64,000 nucleotides of DNA from an uncultured Lachnospiraceae bacterium (lineage in GTDB: Bacteria > Bacillota > Clostridia > Lachnospirales > Lachnospiraceae), in NCBI GenBank assembly GCA_910578085.1, contig CAJTPM010000014.1, forward strand, positions 1 to 64,000, read 5' to 3'. The notes below the pieces were generated by a model. It did no database searches. It saw only the letters and a list, made by a program, of their open reading frames with translations, and was not told the DNA's origin. Positions 36,077-43,888 of the stretch are shown piece by piece; position 1 is the stretch's first letter, and every line of letters begins with the position of its first letter. The translations under genes and the position numbers were made by a program.

Positions 36077-37126
36077 ATGAGAAAAAATATAACATCTGTC
36101 ATTTTATTTGCTTTTATTTTGTGCGCTCTTGGCGGAATACTCTCCAGATGCGGCAGGGATGGTGACGCACCGGGAAATGGCGCCGCTGTGGAAGATGCGG
36201 AAGTGGAAGGAAATGGCGGGACAGAAGCGGATAAGATGCCGGAGGAGGGAGGAGAAAGTACAGAAGGTGTGGACCTGCAGGCCGGATCGGAGACAGGCAG
36301 GAGAGATGCAGAGGATGGGGGCGCAGAGACCAGCAAAACGAAAGGCGGGCCGGAGGAAGCAGAAAAGAACGATCTTGTTTTGCAGGAGAAACTGCGGCCT
36401 TCCGTTTTGCAGATCTATTGCGGAGATTACAGAGGGAGCGGTGTTGTCTGGGAGATTACGGAGGAGGAAGTGACGGTGATCAGCAGCGGCCATCTTCTGA
36501 AAAATGCGGAAACCTGCGATATATTATGTTATGCCGGTGTTTATTATGAGGCAAAAGTGGACAGAGTTTTAGAAAACTGCGATATAGGGTTTGCTGTGTT
36601 TCCGACACAGGCGCTGCAGGAGGACGGTGTGGAACTGACGGCGGCGGTTCCGAGCATGAGAAAGCCTGAAAAACTGGTACAGGGAGAAGAACTGGTGGTC
36701 TATGGTTCTATGGATGTAGTGGCCGGAGATTTTGTGAAAGGGTATCTGATAGAAGCGGAGACGGAGATGGAGCTTCAGGGAAACGACGGCCCACAGCTGC
36801 TTATGCTGGGCGGTATTGTCAGAGAGGGGGCGGAGGGATCCGGCTATGATGGTGTGGAACGGGAGACGGTGGGACGGGAAAAGGGCGGTGCAAATCCGGA
36901 AAGTCGAGGTGAAGAGGACCACGGGAATGCAGAAGAGCCGGGCTCTGATGAGACACAGGGCAGCCCGGAACAGGAGAAAGACAGCCTGTCCGAAAGGAGC
37001 GCAGTGGATGCGGGGATGTCCGGCAGCGGTGTTTTTGACAGGAAGGGAGAGCTTCTGGGCATTCTGGCAGGCGGCGACGGCGAGCGGGGCTTTGCGGCTG
37101 TGCCGGTGTGGAGAATCGGGGAGTAG
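36077..37126 (+). CDS. Secreted or membrane-anchored trypsin-like protein
   Basis: The 349-residue protein has an N-terminal hydrophobic segment (residues 5-24) ending 'GGILSRCGRDG', possibly a weak lipobox. A disordered Glu/Gly linker follows to about 100, then a chymotrypsin-fold domain. The triad is visible as His139 in SSGHLL, Asp169 in NCDIGFAVF and Ser315 in GMSGSGVF. A second low-complexity stretch of about 60 residues splits the domain before Ser315. DegP-like PDZ domains are absent. ATG 36077 follows GAGGAGG. It may sense or cut extracellular proteins; no target is evident. Confidence 0.72.
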   Translation: MRKNITSVILFAFILCALGGILSRCGRDGDAPGNGAAVEDAEVEGNGGTEADKMPEEGGESTEGVDLQAGSETGRRDAEDGGAETSKTKGGPEEAEKNDLVLQEKLRPSVLQIYCGDYRGSGVVWEITEEEVTVISSGHLLKNAETCDILCYAGVYYEAKVDRVLENCDIGFAVFPTQALQEDGVELTAAVPSMRKPEKLVQGEELVVYGSMDVVAGDFVKGYLIEAETEMELQGNDGPQLLMLGGIVREGAEGSGYDGVERETVGREKGGANPESRGEEDHGNAEEPGSDETQGSPEQEKDSLSERSAVDAGMSGSGVFDRKGELLGILAGGDGERGFAAVPVWRIGE

Positions 37127-37189
37127 ATTTTGGCCTGTTTTTGTAGAGCGATTTTTTATAAAGAATTCATTAACCATTGGCGGGACGGC

Positions 37190-37218
37190 TTGACAGGTGA
37201 GAGAATTTGGTGGAAAAT
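37190..37218 (+). promoter_or_regulatory. Sigma-A type promoter for the CobW-pair leader
   Basis: TTGACA (37190-37195), 17 bases, GAAAAT (37213-37218, four of six). It would give a 5' leader of about 150 bases. Confidence 0.55.
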
Positions 37219-37272
37219 AGTGTGGATGTGTAAAATCAGAAGTCAGTAAAGTAAAGCAGGTGCTGTTTATTT

Positions 37273-37347
37273 CCGCGGATAACGAGCCAGGTAGCTGTGC
37301 TTAAAGCCAACCAAAGGTTGGCTTGGATATATTGGCGACTGCCGCGG
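37273..37347 (+). promoter_or_regulatory. Structured 5' leader, unidentified RNA element
   Basis: CCGCGG at 37273-37278 can close a stem with CCGCGG at 37342-37347. Inside is a perfect nine-pair hairpin AAGCCAACC/GGTTGGCTT (37304-37324, loop AAA). A short AGC/GCT stem can form around 37285-37296, giving a three-way junction. The unit ends 33 bases before the CobW start. It does not match any riboswitch consensus I can recall. Confidence 0.45.
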
Positions 37348-37379
37348 GATATTTCATTTGGAAAGGTGTGGATGTTAAA

Positions 37380-38474
37380 ATGACAAAGATCGATATAGTT
37401 TCAGGATTTCTGGGGGCAGGAAAAACAACGTTGATTAAGAAACTGCTGAAGGAGACACTGGCGGGGACAAAAGTTGTACTGATTGAGAATGAGTTTGGGC
37501 AGATCGGCGTGGACAGCGGATTTTTGAAAGAATCCGGTATTGAGATCAAGGAGATGAACTCCGGCTGTATCTGTTGCTCTCTTGTGGGAGATTTTGGCGC
37601 GTCGCTGAAGGAAGTATTGGAGACTTACGCTCCGGAACGGATTTTGATCGAGCCGTCCGGTGTGGGTAAACTCTCCGACGTTATGCGGGCCGTGGAAAAT
37701 GTAAAATCGGACGGGGAAGCTCATCTGAACAGCGCGGTGGCAGTAGTGGATGCCGCCAAGTGCAAAATGTATATGAAGAATTTCGGCGAGTTTTTTATAA
37801 ACCAGATCGAGTATGCGGGGACGATCATCCTGAGCCGTACCGGTTCCATGAAACAGGAGAAGATCGAGGAGACGGTGGCGCTCATCAGGCAGCATAATGA
37901 GAAAGCAACGGTGATCACGACGCCCTGGGAGAAACTGGATGGCGCAAAGATTCTGGAGACGATCGAAGGCGCGTCAGATCTGGAAGCGGAACTGATGGCG
38001 GAAGTGCTGGCACATCGGGAAGAGGAGCATCACCACCATCATGATGAAGACGGCCATGAGCATCATCACCACCATCATGACGAAGACGGCCATGAGCATC
38101 ATCACCACGGCGGTGAGGGGCATGACCACGACGAGACGTGCGGCTGCGGGTGTCATGACCACGACCATCATGATCATCACGGCCATCATCATGCGGATGA
38201 TGTTTTCACAAGCTGGGGCCTGGAGACAGCGTCGGTTTATGAAAAGTCTCAGATCGAGGATATTCTGGATGAGCTGGACCGAGAGAAAGAGTACGGCGTT
38301 GTGCTGCGTGCAAAAGGCATGGTTCCTGCCGTTGACGGAAGCTGGATCCATTTTGACTATGTGCCCGGTGAGGAGGAAGTACGTACAGGTGCGGCTGATG
38401 TAACGGGTAAGATCTGTGTGATCGGTTCGGATCTGAATGAGGATGCGCTGAGGAAGTTGTTTGCATCAGTGTAA
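37380..38474 (+). CDS. CobW/G3E-family GTPase with long His-rich metal-binding region
   Basis: The 364-residue G3E GTPase has P-loop GFLGAGKTT at 9-17, the metal-binding CxCC motif at Cys63, Cys65 and Cys66, and an 'IEPSGVGKLSDV' switch. A hydrophilic stretch at about 216-270 has dozens of His, Asp and a CGCGC knot, and the CobW_C domain follows to the end. Such proteins deliver Zn, Co or Ni to client enzymes using GTP. The His tract suggests metal storage. ATG 37380 is chosen, though its site (GGAAAGG) is far; an open frame runs 19 codons upstream. A second CobW gene follows. Confidence 0.9.
   Translation: MTKIDIVSGFLGAGKTTLIKKLLKETLAGTKVVLIENEFGQIGVDSGFLKESGIEIKEMNSGCICCSLVGDFGASLKEVLETYAPERILIEPSGVGKLSDVMRAVENVKSDGEAHLNSAVAVVDAAKCKMYMKNFGEFFINQIEYAGTIILSRTGSMKQEKIEETVALIRQHNEKATVITTPWEKLDGAKILETIEGASDLEAELMAEVLAHREEEHHHHHDEDGHEHHHHHHDEDGHEHHHHGGEGHDHDETCGCGCHDHDHHDHHGHHHADDVFTSWGLETASVYEKSQIEDILDELDREKEYGVVLRAKGMVPAVDGSWIHFDYVPGEEEVRTGAADVTGKICVIGSDLNEDALRKLFASV
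38028..38096 (+). repeat. In-gene tandem repeat encoding the His/Asp tract
   Basis: A 33-base unit (38028-38060) and a 36-base unit (38061-38096) are nearly identical, each encoding a His block followed by DEDGHE. A decayed third unit begins at 38097. This is a likely site of slippage. Confidence 0.75.
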
Positions 38475-38502
38475 CAGGCCCGTTTTCAGGTTTTACTGTT
38501 AC
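38471..38502 (+). repeat. Dispersed palindromic repeat family A, copy 1
   Basis: 32 bases framed by TAACAG and CTGTTA, able to form a hairpin. It overlaps the stop codon of the first CobW gene. It matches copy 2 (39,500-39,531) and, inverted, copy 3 (40,435-40,466). Confidence 0.65.
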
Positions 38503-38539
38503 GTTATTTGCAGGAAATTAGAGGATGAGGATATCAGAT

Positions 38540-39469
38540 ATGAAACCGGTATATATTATCAATGGATTTCTGGAGAGCGGAAAAACGGAATTTATCGTGT
38601 ACACACTGGCGCAGCCCTATTTCCAGTTGAAAGGGAAAACCCTTCTTGTGCTCTGTGAGGAGGGGGAGATCGAGTATGATGAAAAGCTCCTGAAAGACAG
38701 CAATACCGTACTGGAACTGATTGAGGAGGAAGAAGATTTCACACCCTCTGCGCTGATGGAACTGGATAAAAAATACAAACCGGAACGGATCATCATAGAG
38801 TATAACGGCATGTGGAATTTCAAGAATATGAAACTGCCCTGGCACTGGAGTATCGAGCAGCAGATCACCTGTATCGATGCTTCCACGTTCCCGATGTACT
38901 ACACCAATATGAAGTCCCTGCTGGCGGAGATGGTGAGAAAGTCGGAGATGATCATCTTTAACCGCTGTGACGGCATTGAGGATCTGGCTTCCTACAAGCG
39001 GAATATCAAGGCCGTAAATCAGAAAGCGGAAATCATTTTTGAAGATTCAAACGGTGAGATAGACGAAATATTTGAGGATGATCTTCCCTATAATCTGGAG
39101 GATGATCCGATTGTTTTGGATAACACTGGTTATGGAATCTGGTATATTGATTCCATGGATCATCTGGAGCGGTATCTGGATAAAAGGATTCAGTTTACCG
39201 CCCAGGTGCTGAAACCGGAAAATTTCCCGAAGGATGCCTTTGTGCCGGGGCGGATGGCCATGACCTGCTGTGCCGAGGATATGAGTTTTCTGGGTTATGT
39301 CTGCAAATATGGAGAGACAGATAAGCTGGAACAGAGGGACTGGGTGAAAGTGACCGCCGTGGTCAGGGAAGAGTACTGGAAAGATTACAATGGGAAGGGA
39401 CCGGTGCTGCATGCATTGAAGGTGGAGAAGACGAAAAAACCGAGAGAAGAGATTATTTCCTTTATGTAA
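38540..39469 (+). CDS. Second CobW-type P-loop GTP-binding protein
   Basis: The 309-residue protein opens 'MKPVYIINGFLESGKTEF', a G3E P-loop with Glu-Ser in place of Gly-Ala. The CxCC metal motif is missing at the expected place, where LCEEGEIEYDE is found, so it may have lost the metal-transfer chemistry. The C-terminal region from about 220 resembles the CobW_C fold. ATG 38540 has GAGG at proper spacing; ATG 38525 is the alternative. It sits 65 bases after the His-rich CobW gene and presumably works with it. Confidence 0.78.
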   Translation: MKPVYIINGFLESGKTEFIVYTLAQPYFQLKGKTLLVLCEEGEIEYDEKLLKDSNTVLELIEEEEDFTPSALMELDKKYKPERIIIEYNGMWNFKNMKLPWHWSIEQQITCIDASTFPMYYTNMKSLLAEMVRKSEMIIFNRCDGIEDLASYKRNIKAVNQKAEIIFEDSNGEIDEIFEDDLPYNLEDDPIVLDNTGYGIWYIDSMDHLERYLDKRIQFTAQVLKPENFPKDAFVPGRMAMTCCAEDMSFLGYVCKYGETDKLEQRDWVKVTAVVREEYWKDYNGKGPVLHALKVEKTKKPREEIISFM

Positions 39470-39499
39470 AGGGCGAATGTTTATGGTGGCTTTGGAAAA

Positions 39500-39531
39500 A
39501 TAACAGTGCAGTTTTCGGGTTTCACTGTTGC
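39500..39531 (+). repeat. Dispersed palindromic repeat family A, copy 2
   Basis: Same orientation as copy 1, six differences over 31 bases. AACAGTG/CACTGTT can pair, and a competing stem TTTCGGG/CCCGAAA (39,513-39,537) overlaps it. Confidence 0.65.
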
Positions 39532-39621
39532 CCGAAAGAATCTGACAGGCTTTTCTTTTGACGTATGGAGAGGATATGGCAGAAGTGAGTACGGATAGCC
39601 GCTTAGTTGGAGAATACGCAG

Positions 39622-40386
39622 ATGGATGATGAAAAAGAGATAAGACAGCTGCAAAAGAGGCTGCAGGAACTGGCGGAGAAGAGCAGCAGGCAGAACATCT
39701 ATACGTTCACAGGATTTTTCGGTATGGCACAGTTAGATGTGTTCCATCGTATGGAACAAGAGCTTTCCTATGCGCACCCAAAGCTTTGCGGCGGCAGCGA
39801 ACTGGCGGAGAGAATGGTGGTGCGGTTTGGTTCTCCGGAGGAGATGGGATATGAGGAAGCGTTTCCGATCGTACTGTTGAAGATAGAGCCATCCATGCAG
39901 AAATATGCAGATACGTTGGGACACAGGGATATTCTGGGGGCGTTAATGCATCTGGGCATAGAGAGAAGTACGCTCGGAGATATTTTTCTGAAGGACAACT
40001 GCGGGTATCTCTTCTGTCTGGATTCCATCGCGGATTTTATTGTGGAAGAGCTGCAAAAAGTCAGACATACCGACGTGAGATGCCGCAGGGCGGAAATGTC
40101 GGAAGAACTTATAAAACAGGAAAAGGTGAGGCAGAGTCTGACGGTTTCTTCGGAGAGGGCGGATGTGGTTATTGCCGGACTGTATCATCTCTCACGCACC
40201 GGTAGTATGGAATTATTCCGCACCGGGAAAGTGTACATCAATGGAAGACTCTGTGAAAATAACAGCTGTTTTTTAAAGAAGGGCGATGCGGTCAGTGTGC
40301 GCGGAAAAGGAAAGTTTTTCTATGACGGCGTGGACAGGGAGACAAAAAAGGGAAAACTTTGTGCAGGAGTCTGGATTTATCTGTGA
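39622..40386 (+). CDS. ylmH: S4-domain RNA-binding protein YlmH/RqcP2-like
   Basis: The 254-residue protein matches YlmH. Its N-terminal domain contains 'YTFTGFFGMAQLDVF' and 'HRDILGALMHLGIERSTLGD', and the C-terminal S4 domain at about 175-240 has 'SRTGSMELFRTGKVYINGRL'. S4 domains bind structured RNA. Homologues in Bacillus lie beside cell-division genes and act with the 50S subunit in rescue of stalled peptides; here the dcw neighbours are absent. ATG 39622 follows GGAG; the open frame also offers TTG 39607. Confidence 0.88.
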   Translation: MDDEKEIRQLQKRLQELAEKSSRQNIYTFTGFFGMAQLDVFHRMEQELSYAHPKLCGGSELAERMVVRFGSPEEMGYEEAFPIVLLKIEPSMQKYADTLGHRDILGALMHLGIERSTLGDIFLKDNCGYLFCLDSIADFIVEELQKVRHTDVRCRRAEMSEELIKQEKVRQSLTVSSERADVVIAGLYHLSRTGSMELFRTGKVYINGRLCENNSCFLKKGDAVSVRGKGKFFYDGVDRETKKGKLCAGVWIYL

Positions 40387-40434
40387 GCAGACAGAGCATT
40401 GAGCCGGCTGGCGGGCTATGTGCGCAGGGCTGTC

Positions 40435-40466
40435 GTAACAGTAAAGCCGGATGACTGGCCTGTTAT
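40435..40466 (-). repeat. Dispersed palindromic repeat family A, copy 3 (inverted)
   Basis: Read on the minus strand it matches copy 1 with about seven differences in 32 bases, keeping both TAACAG/CTGTTA arms. Confidence 0.6.
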
Positions 40467-40519
40467 GGGCTGTCTTACAGGGATTTGCACAGCCTGTATA
40501 TCAGAAGAGGAAAAAGGTT

Positions 40520-41476
40520 ATGTATCCATATTCATTATCACAATGGTTATTTCTGTTTTATTTTTACTGCTTTTTGGGATGGTGTGTGGAATCCACCCAT
40601 GTCAGTATCCGGCAGAAGCCGCCCCATTGGGTGAACAGAGGCTTTATGCGGGGGCCTTTTCTGCCTCTGTACGGCAGCGGTGCGATCATGATGTTAGTGG
40701 TGTCGGCTCCTTTTCAGCACAATCTGTTTCTGACCTATGTGGCAGGCTGCATCGGTGCTACGATACTGGAATACATAACAGGTGTTACGATGGAAGTTCT
40801 TTTTAAGGTGCGGTACTGGGATTACTCAAACCAGCCCTTTAATTTCCAGGGATATATCTGCCTTGGAACAACCCTTGCCTGGGGCGGTCTGACGATTCTG
40901 ATGACACGGATTATCCATAAACCGATTGAAGGATTGCTCTATATGATACCCTTCAATCTGCTGTCTGTTGTTGTGTTTATCCTGACTGTTTTTATTGCTG
41001 CGGATTTTGCACTTTCTTTCCGGGCGGCACTGGATATCCGGGATATTCTGTTAGCAATGGAAAAGGTGAAGGAAGAGATGGCTCATATGCAGAAGCGGCT
41101 GGATGTTATTGCGGCAGTGACAGGAGAGGAGATCGGGCAGTACCGCAGCGCGGCTGAAATGCGGATCGAGGAACTGGTTACGGATATTGAGGACAGACTG
41201 CACCGTATGAAGGAATGGGCGGGGCTTCATCCGGGAGAATATCTGGAGAGTGCAAAAAATGAGGCCATTGAGATTCGCGACAGATTTATGAATGCCCGTT
41301 ACCATGCCTCTCAATTGAAAACAGTGCGGGAACACTGGAAGCGTGGTATGATCCTTGGCAATCCAACTATGAGGGGATCAAAGAAAGTAAGATACAGCCT
41401 GGAGGAGTTGAAGGAAGCAGTAAAGGAAAAATTAAATTTAAATTTTATAAATAACGAAAAGGGTCAGAGACAGTGA
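40520..41476 (+). CDS. PF06541 (putative ABC transporter permease) membrane protein
   Basis: The 318-residue protein has five or six hydrophobic helices in the first 190 residues with family marks 'FYCFLGWCVEST', 'NRGFMRGPFLPLYGSGA' and 'YWDYSNQPFNFQGYICL'. A charged coiled tail of about 120 residues follows, probably cytoplasmic. Despite the family name there is no ATPase partner here. ATG 40520 has AGAGG upstream; an ATG 23 codons earlier would add a tail unlike the family. A shorter relative lies at 51,608-52,060. Confidence 0.82.
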   Translation: MYPYSLSQWLFLFYFYCFLGWCVESTHVSIRQKPPHWVNRGFMRGPFLPLYGSGAIMMLVVSAPFQHNLFLTYVAGCIGATILEYITGVTMEVLFKVRYWDYSNQPFNFQGYICLGTTLAWGGLTILMTRIIHKPIEGLLYMIPFNLLSVVVFILTVFIAADFALSFRAALDIRDILLAMEKVKEEMAHMQKRLDVIAAVTGEEIGQYRSAAEMRIEELVTDIEDRLHRMKEWAGLHPGEYLESAKNEAIEIRDRFMNARYHASQLKTVREHWKRGMILGNPTMRGSKKVRYSLEELKEAVKEKLNLNFINNEKGQRQ

Positions 41477-41556
41477 TTAACGTTTCTGATGATGCAGGAA
41501 AGGTTGTCCCTGTGATTTGTGCTGTCAGACAAATTGTGGATAAACAGAGAATAAAA

Positions 41557-41594
41557 CCCCGCCCACTGCAAAAAGGCAGAGGGCGGGGTTTTTT
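41557..41594. terminator. Bidirectional terminator between convergent genes
   Basis: CCCCGCCC (41557-41564) pairs with GGGCGGGG (41581-41588), with an inner CTGC/GCAG stem and a T-run after it. Four A before the stem make it work for the minus strand as well. Confidence 0.92.
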
Positions 41595-41628
41595 GCATAT
41601 CTGACAGCACAGATCAAATGGGGCGTTG

Positions 41629-43170
41629 TCAGTTGATTTTAGCCCTCTCGTCCCAGTATTCGCAGGTGATGCCCGCTGCTTTGGAAGTAAAGGGGGAACC
41701 ATCCTTTTTTTTGTAATGATCAGTGGCCTTGAAAACATATCTGCAGCCCAGGTATAGTAATGGTATGTTGGCGAATACGATCAGAATGTTGCCCAGGTCG
41801 GAGATCGCCCACATATTGCCCAGATCAAGCCCCGCGATGGAACAGAAGATGCCAAAGAGGGTGATGAAGATACCCAGAATGCGGATCCCGTTGGTAAGGG
41901 ATTTTTTTGTGGTGATCCTGCCTGCGGCAATCTCGGAAAAGCTGAAAAAGCCGATGACGCAGGTGAAGGCAAACAGGCAGAAGCAGACAGTGATCAGAAA
42001 GATCACAATGGTATCAAAAATGCCGGTGCCCGGTGTCAGTGCGGAAGCGGATGTCAGGAATTTGGGCAGCTTATCGAGAGCCATCCAGGCTTCCCCGCCC
42101 TCTCCGCTCCAGAGGTGGGCCATCACCACCACAAAACCGGTGAGTGTGCAGATGACGATGGTATCCAGAAAAACGCCGATGGACTGTACACAGCCCTGCT
42201 CGCAGGGATGGTCAGTGTTTGCAGCGCCGGCCGCCATGGTGATGGTACCCTGGCCGGCCTCGTTGCTCATCAGGCCGCGCTTGATGCCCTGTGCTAAAAC
42301 AGTGCCGAATACGCCGCCGAAAATGGCCTGGGGCGTAAAAGCGCCGCCGAAGACAGAGGCGAAGAAATAGGGAACTGCTCCGAGATTCATCAGGATCAGC
42401 ATCAGGACGGTCACAATATAAATGACGGACATGACAGGCACTGCGGTATCAGTCACCTTTGTCACTTTTTTGATGCCGCCGAAAGCCAGGTACGCTACCA
42501 GCACAATTAAAATAGCGGCTGTTATGTAATATAGCGGAGAGGTTGTGGCGATGGTGCTGCCGGTCAGGATCTCCCCCATCTGTCCGATGGAACTCACTAC
42601 GTTAAATCCCTGTGCGGGCAGACAGCACATTGCATAGATGATAAACATAACGGAGAGAAAGACTCCAGCTCCTTTTTTGTTGCCCAAGAGTTTTTTGCCG
42701 TAGTAGGGCAGGCCGCCCACGAATTCATCGTCCTTTCTTTCCTTGAACATCTGTGCCATGACAGCTTCGGTGTAGGCAGTGGACATCCCGAAGAACGCGG
42801 AAAGCCACATCCAGAACAGTGCGCCGGGGCCGCCCGCACCGATCGCGCCTGTAACGCCCAGGATATTGCCGGGGCCCACACGCATGGCGGAGCTTAAAAA
42901 GAAAGCGCCAAGCGAAGAGATACCGATCTCATCACTTTTCTTTTTGGTGAGAATGCGGATGCCTTCTTTAAAGTGTGTAACCTGTATGAAGCCCAGTCTG
43001 ATCGTAAAGAAAATGCCGGAGCCTACCAACAGGATAACGGCAAGAGAGAAATTTCCCAGAATGGGAATCTTTGCGTACCAGTCAAAATTTGTGGGGAAAT
43101 CCCAGAAAAAATCGGAGACCGGAATGACAAAAGAAAATACGTTATTGATCATTTCAAAAATGTGTTCCAT
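41629..43170 (-). CDS. Alanine/glycine:cation symporter (AGCS family)
   Basis: The 513-residue carrier has about eleven transmembrane helices. Family marks are 'SSAMRVGPGNILGVTGAI' near 90, 'LPYYGKKLLG', and 'KRGLMSNEAGQGTITMAAGAA' near 275. It imports alanine or glycine with sodium. GAGGAGG five bases before the ATG at 43170 fixes the start; the open frame runs 27 codons further. The end has a bidirectional terminator. It is divergent from the T-box leader and has its own promoter. Confidence 0.92.
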   Translation of the reverse strand: MEHIFEMINNVFSFVIPVSDFFWDFPTNFDWYAKIPILGNFSLAVILLVGSGIFFTIRLGFIQVTHFKEGIRILTKKKSDEIGISSLGAFFLSSAMRVGPGNILGVTGAIGAGGPGALFWMWLSAFFGMSTAYTEAVMAQMFKERKDDEFVGGLPYYGKKLLGNKKGAGVFLSVMFIIYAMCCLPAQGFNVVSSIGQMGEILTGSTIATTSPLYYITAAILIVLVAYLAFGGIKKVTKVTDTAVPVMSVIYIVTVLMLILMNLGAVPYFFASVFGGAFTPQAIFGGVFGTVLAQGIKRGLMSNEAGQGTITMAAGAANTDHPCEQGCVQSIGVFLDTIVICTLTGFVVVMAHLWSGEGGEAWMALDKLPKFLTSASALTPGTGIFDTIVIFLITVCFCLFAFTCVIGFFSFSEIAAGRITTKKSLTNGIRILGIFITLFGIFCSIAGLDLGNMWAISDLGNILIVFANIPLLYLGCRYVFKATDHYKKKDGSPFTSKAAGITCEYWDERAKIN

Positions 43171-43295
43171 TGTTACCCTCCTCGTCGTAATACTGGTCGG
43201 ACCAACGTTGAAAAATGAATAAGGCCAGGTCTTTTGCGTTAGAGCAGCCATCCCATATCCTGGTATAATTGATCCATGTAGTGGTTTCTGATAAA

Positions 43296-43324
43296 AGTAT
43301 ATAGGAGAGAAAAAAGCAATACAA
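43296..43324 (-). promoter_or_regulatory. Sigma-A type promoter of the AGCS gene
   Basis: On the minus strand TTGTAT (43324-43319), 17 bases, TATACT (43301-43296). It lies about 125 bases before the ATG. Confidence 0.5.
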
Positions 43325-43386
43325 GTGCAAAAAGTGGGTAAAAACTTGCGAAAAGTGCTTAAAAAATATTTGACAGAAAAATTTGG

Positions 43387-43415
43387 TTGACAAATACGCT
43401 TTGTCGTAATAAAGT
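43387..43415 (+). promoter_or_regulatory. Sigma-A type promoter of the T-box leader
   Basis: A perfect TTGACA (43387-43392), 17 bases, TAAAGT (43410-43415). The leader starts at about 43,421. Confidence 0.7.
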
Positions 43416-43420
43416 ACTAA

Positions 43421-43747
43421 ACAAGAAGAATTTCGAAACAACAGGTTTGGATTCTTCAGAACAGAATAGGGCAAACCGTTGAGGAAGAGTAGTAAATAGC
43501 CGGAACCGGTACAGAGAACTGCAGGTGGTGGGATTGCAGTGCGGGGAATGTTATCGAATGGACTTCTGAGGGCGCTTCAGAAAACAGAGGACTGTAAGTA
43601 GGGAGCGACGGGAACCGAACCCGTTATCAATCCGGCATGTATGATAGTACATGGACAGAGTGGGCAATTTCGCCAAGTCGAGTGGTACCGCGATAATAAC
43701 TGTGTTTATTACCGTCTCAGACATATTGTATGTCTGGGACTTTTTTT
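43421..43747 (+). promoter_or_regulatory. T-box riboswitch, specifier TGG (tryptophan)
   Basis: Stem I has the GAGTAGTAAAT loop-E-like bulge near 43,487. The 3' side reads GAA-TGG-AC-TTCTGAG with the specifier at 43559-43561. The T-box core GTGGTACCGCG lies at 43,682-43,692, and its TGGT bulge pairs with the uncharged tRNA end. A terminator hairpin GTCTCAGACAT/ATGTCTGGGAC with seven T (43714-43747) gives attenuation. Low tryptophan would turn on the transporter. The base after TGG in the bulge is T; tRNA-Trp with a G discriminator would need a wobble pair, which slightly lowers confidence in the amino acid. Confidence 0.9.
43714..43747 (+). terminator. T-box controlled terminator
   Basis: An eleven-pair stem with one wobble pair is followed by TTTTTTT. 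It competes with the antiterminator that contains the T-box core. Confidence 0.9.
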
Positions 43748-43758
43748 ATGCGCAGGCT

Positions 43759-43791
43759 CGCATAAGGAAATTTACTGCCAGGGCTGCATGC
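43759..43791 (+). repeat. Dispersed repeat family B, copy 2
   Basis: Five differences from copy 1 at 36,007. Here it forms the loop and 3' arm of a hairpin GGCTCGCAT/ATGCGAGCC (43755-43796). Confidence 0.6.
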
Positions 43792-43888
43792 GAGCCGCGC
43801 GCGGGTAGGTGAGAAAGGTATTCCCCTGCCCGATTACACAGCCCCGGCTTTCCCTCAACGGAAAACAAAGAAAGAAGGAGACAGTGTT

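Noticed and set aside
37273..37347. Cobalamin riboswitch before CobW
   Set aside because: The conserved GCCACTG box and long core are absent; GGCGACTG alone is not enough.
38028..38190. CRISPR-like repeats
   Set aside because: The repeats are in-frame codons of the His/Asp tract of a GTPase.
39502..39537. H-type pseudoknot
   Set aside because: The linker crossing the first stem would be a single base, too short for seven pairs.
40399..40806. 135-codon open frame at the start of the PF06541 gene
   Set aside because: Out of frame with the real gene and covers repeat copy 3; no family match.
41723..42370. 215-codon open frame opposite the AGCS gene
   Set aside because: It is fully antisense to a clear transporter gene, lacks a ribosome site and resembles no family.
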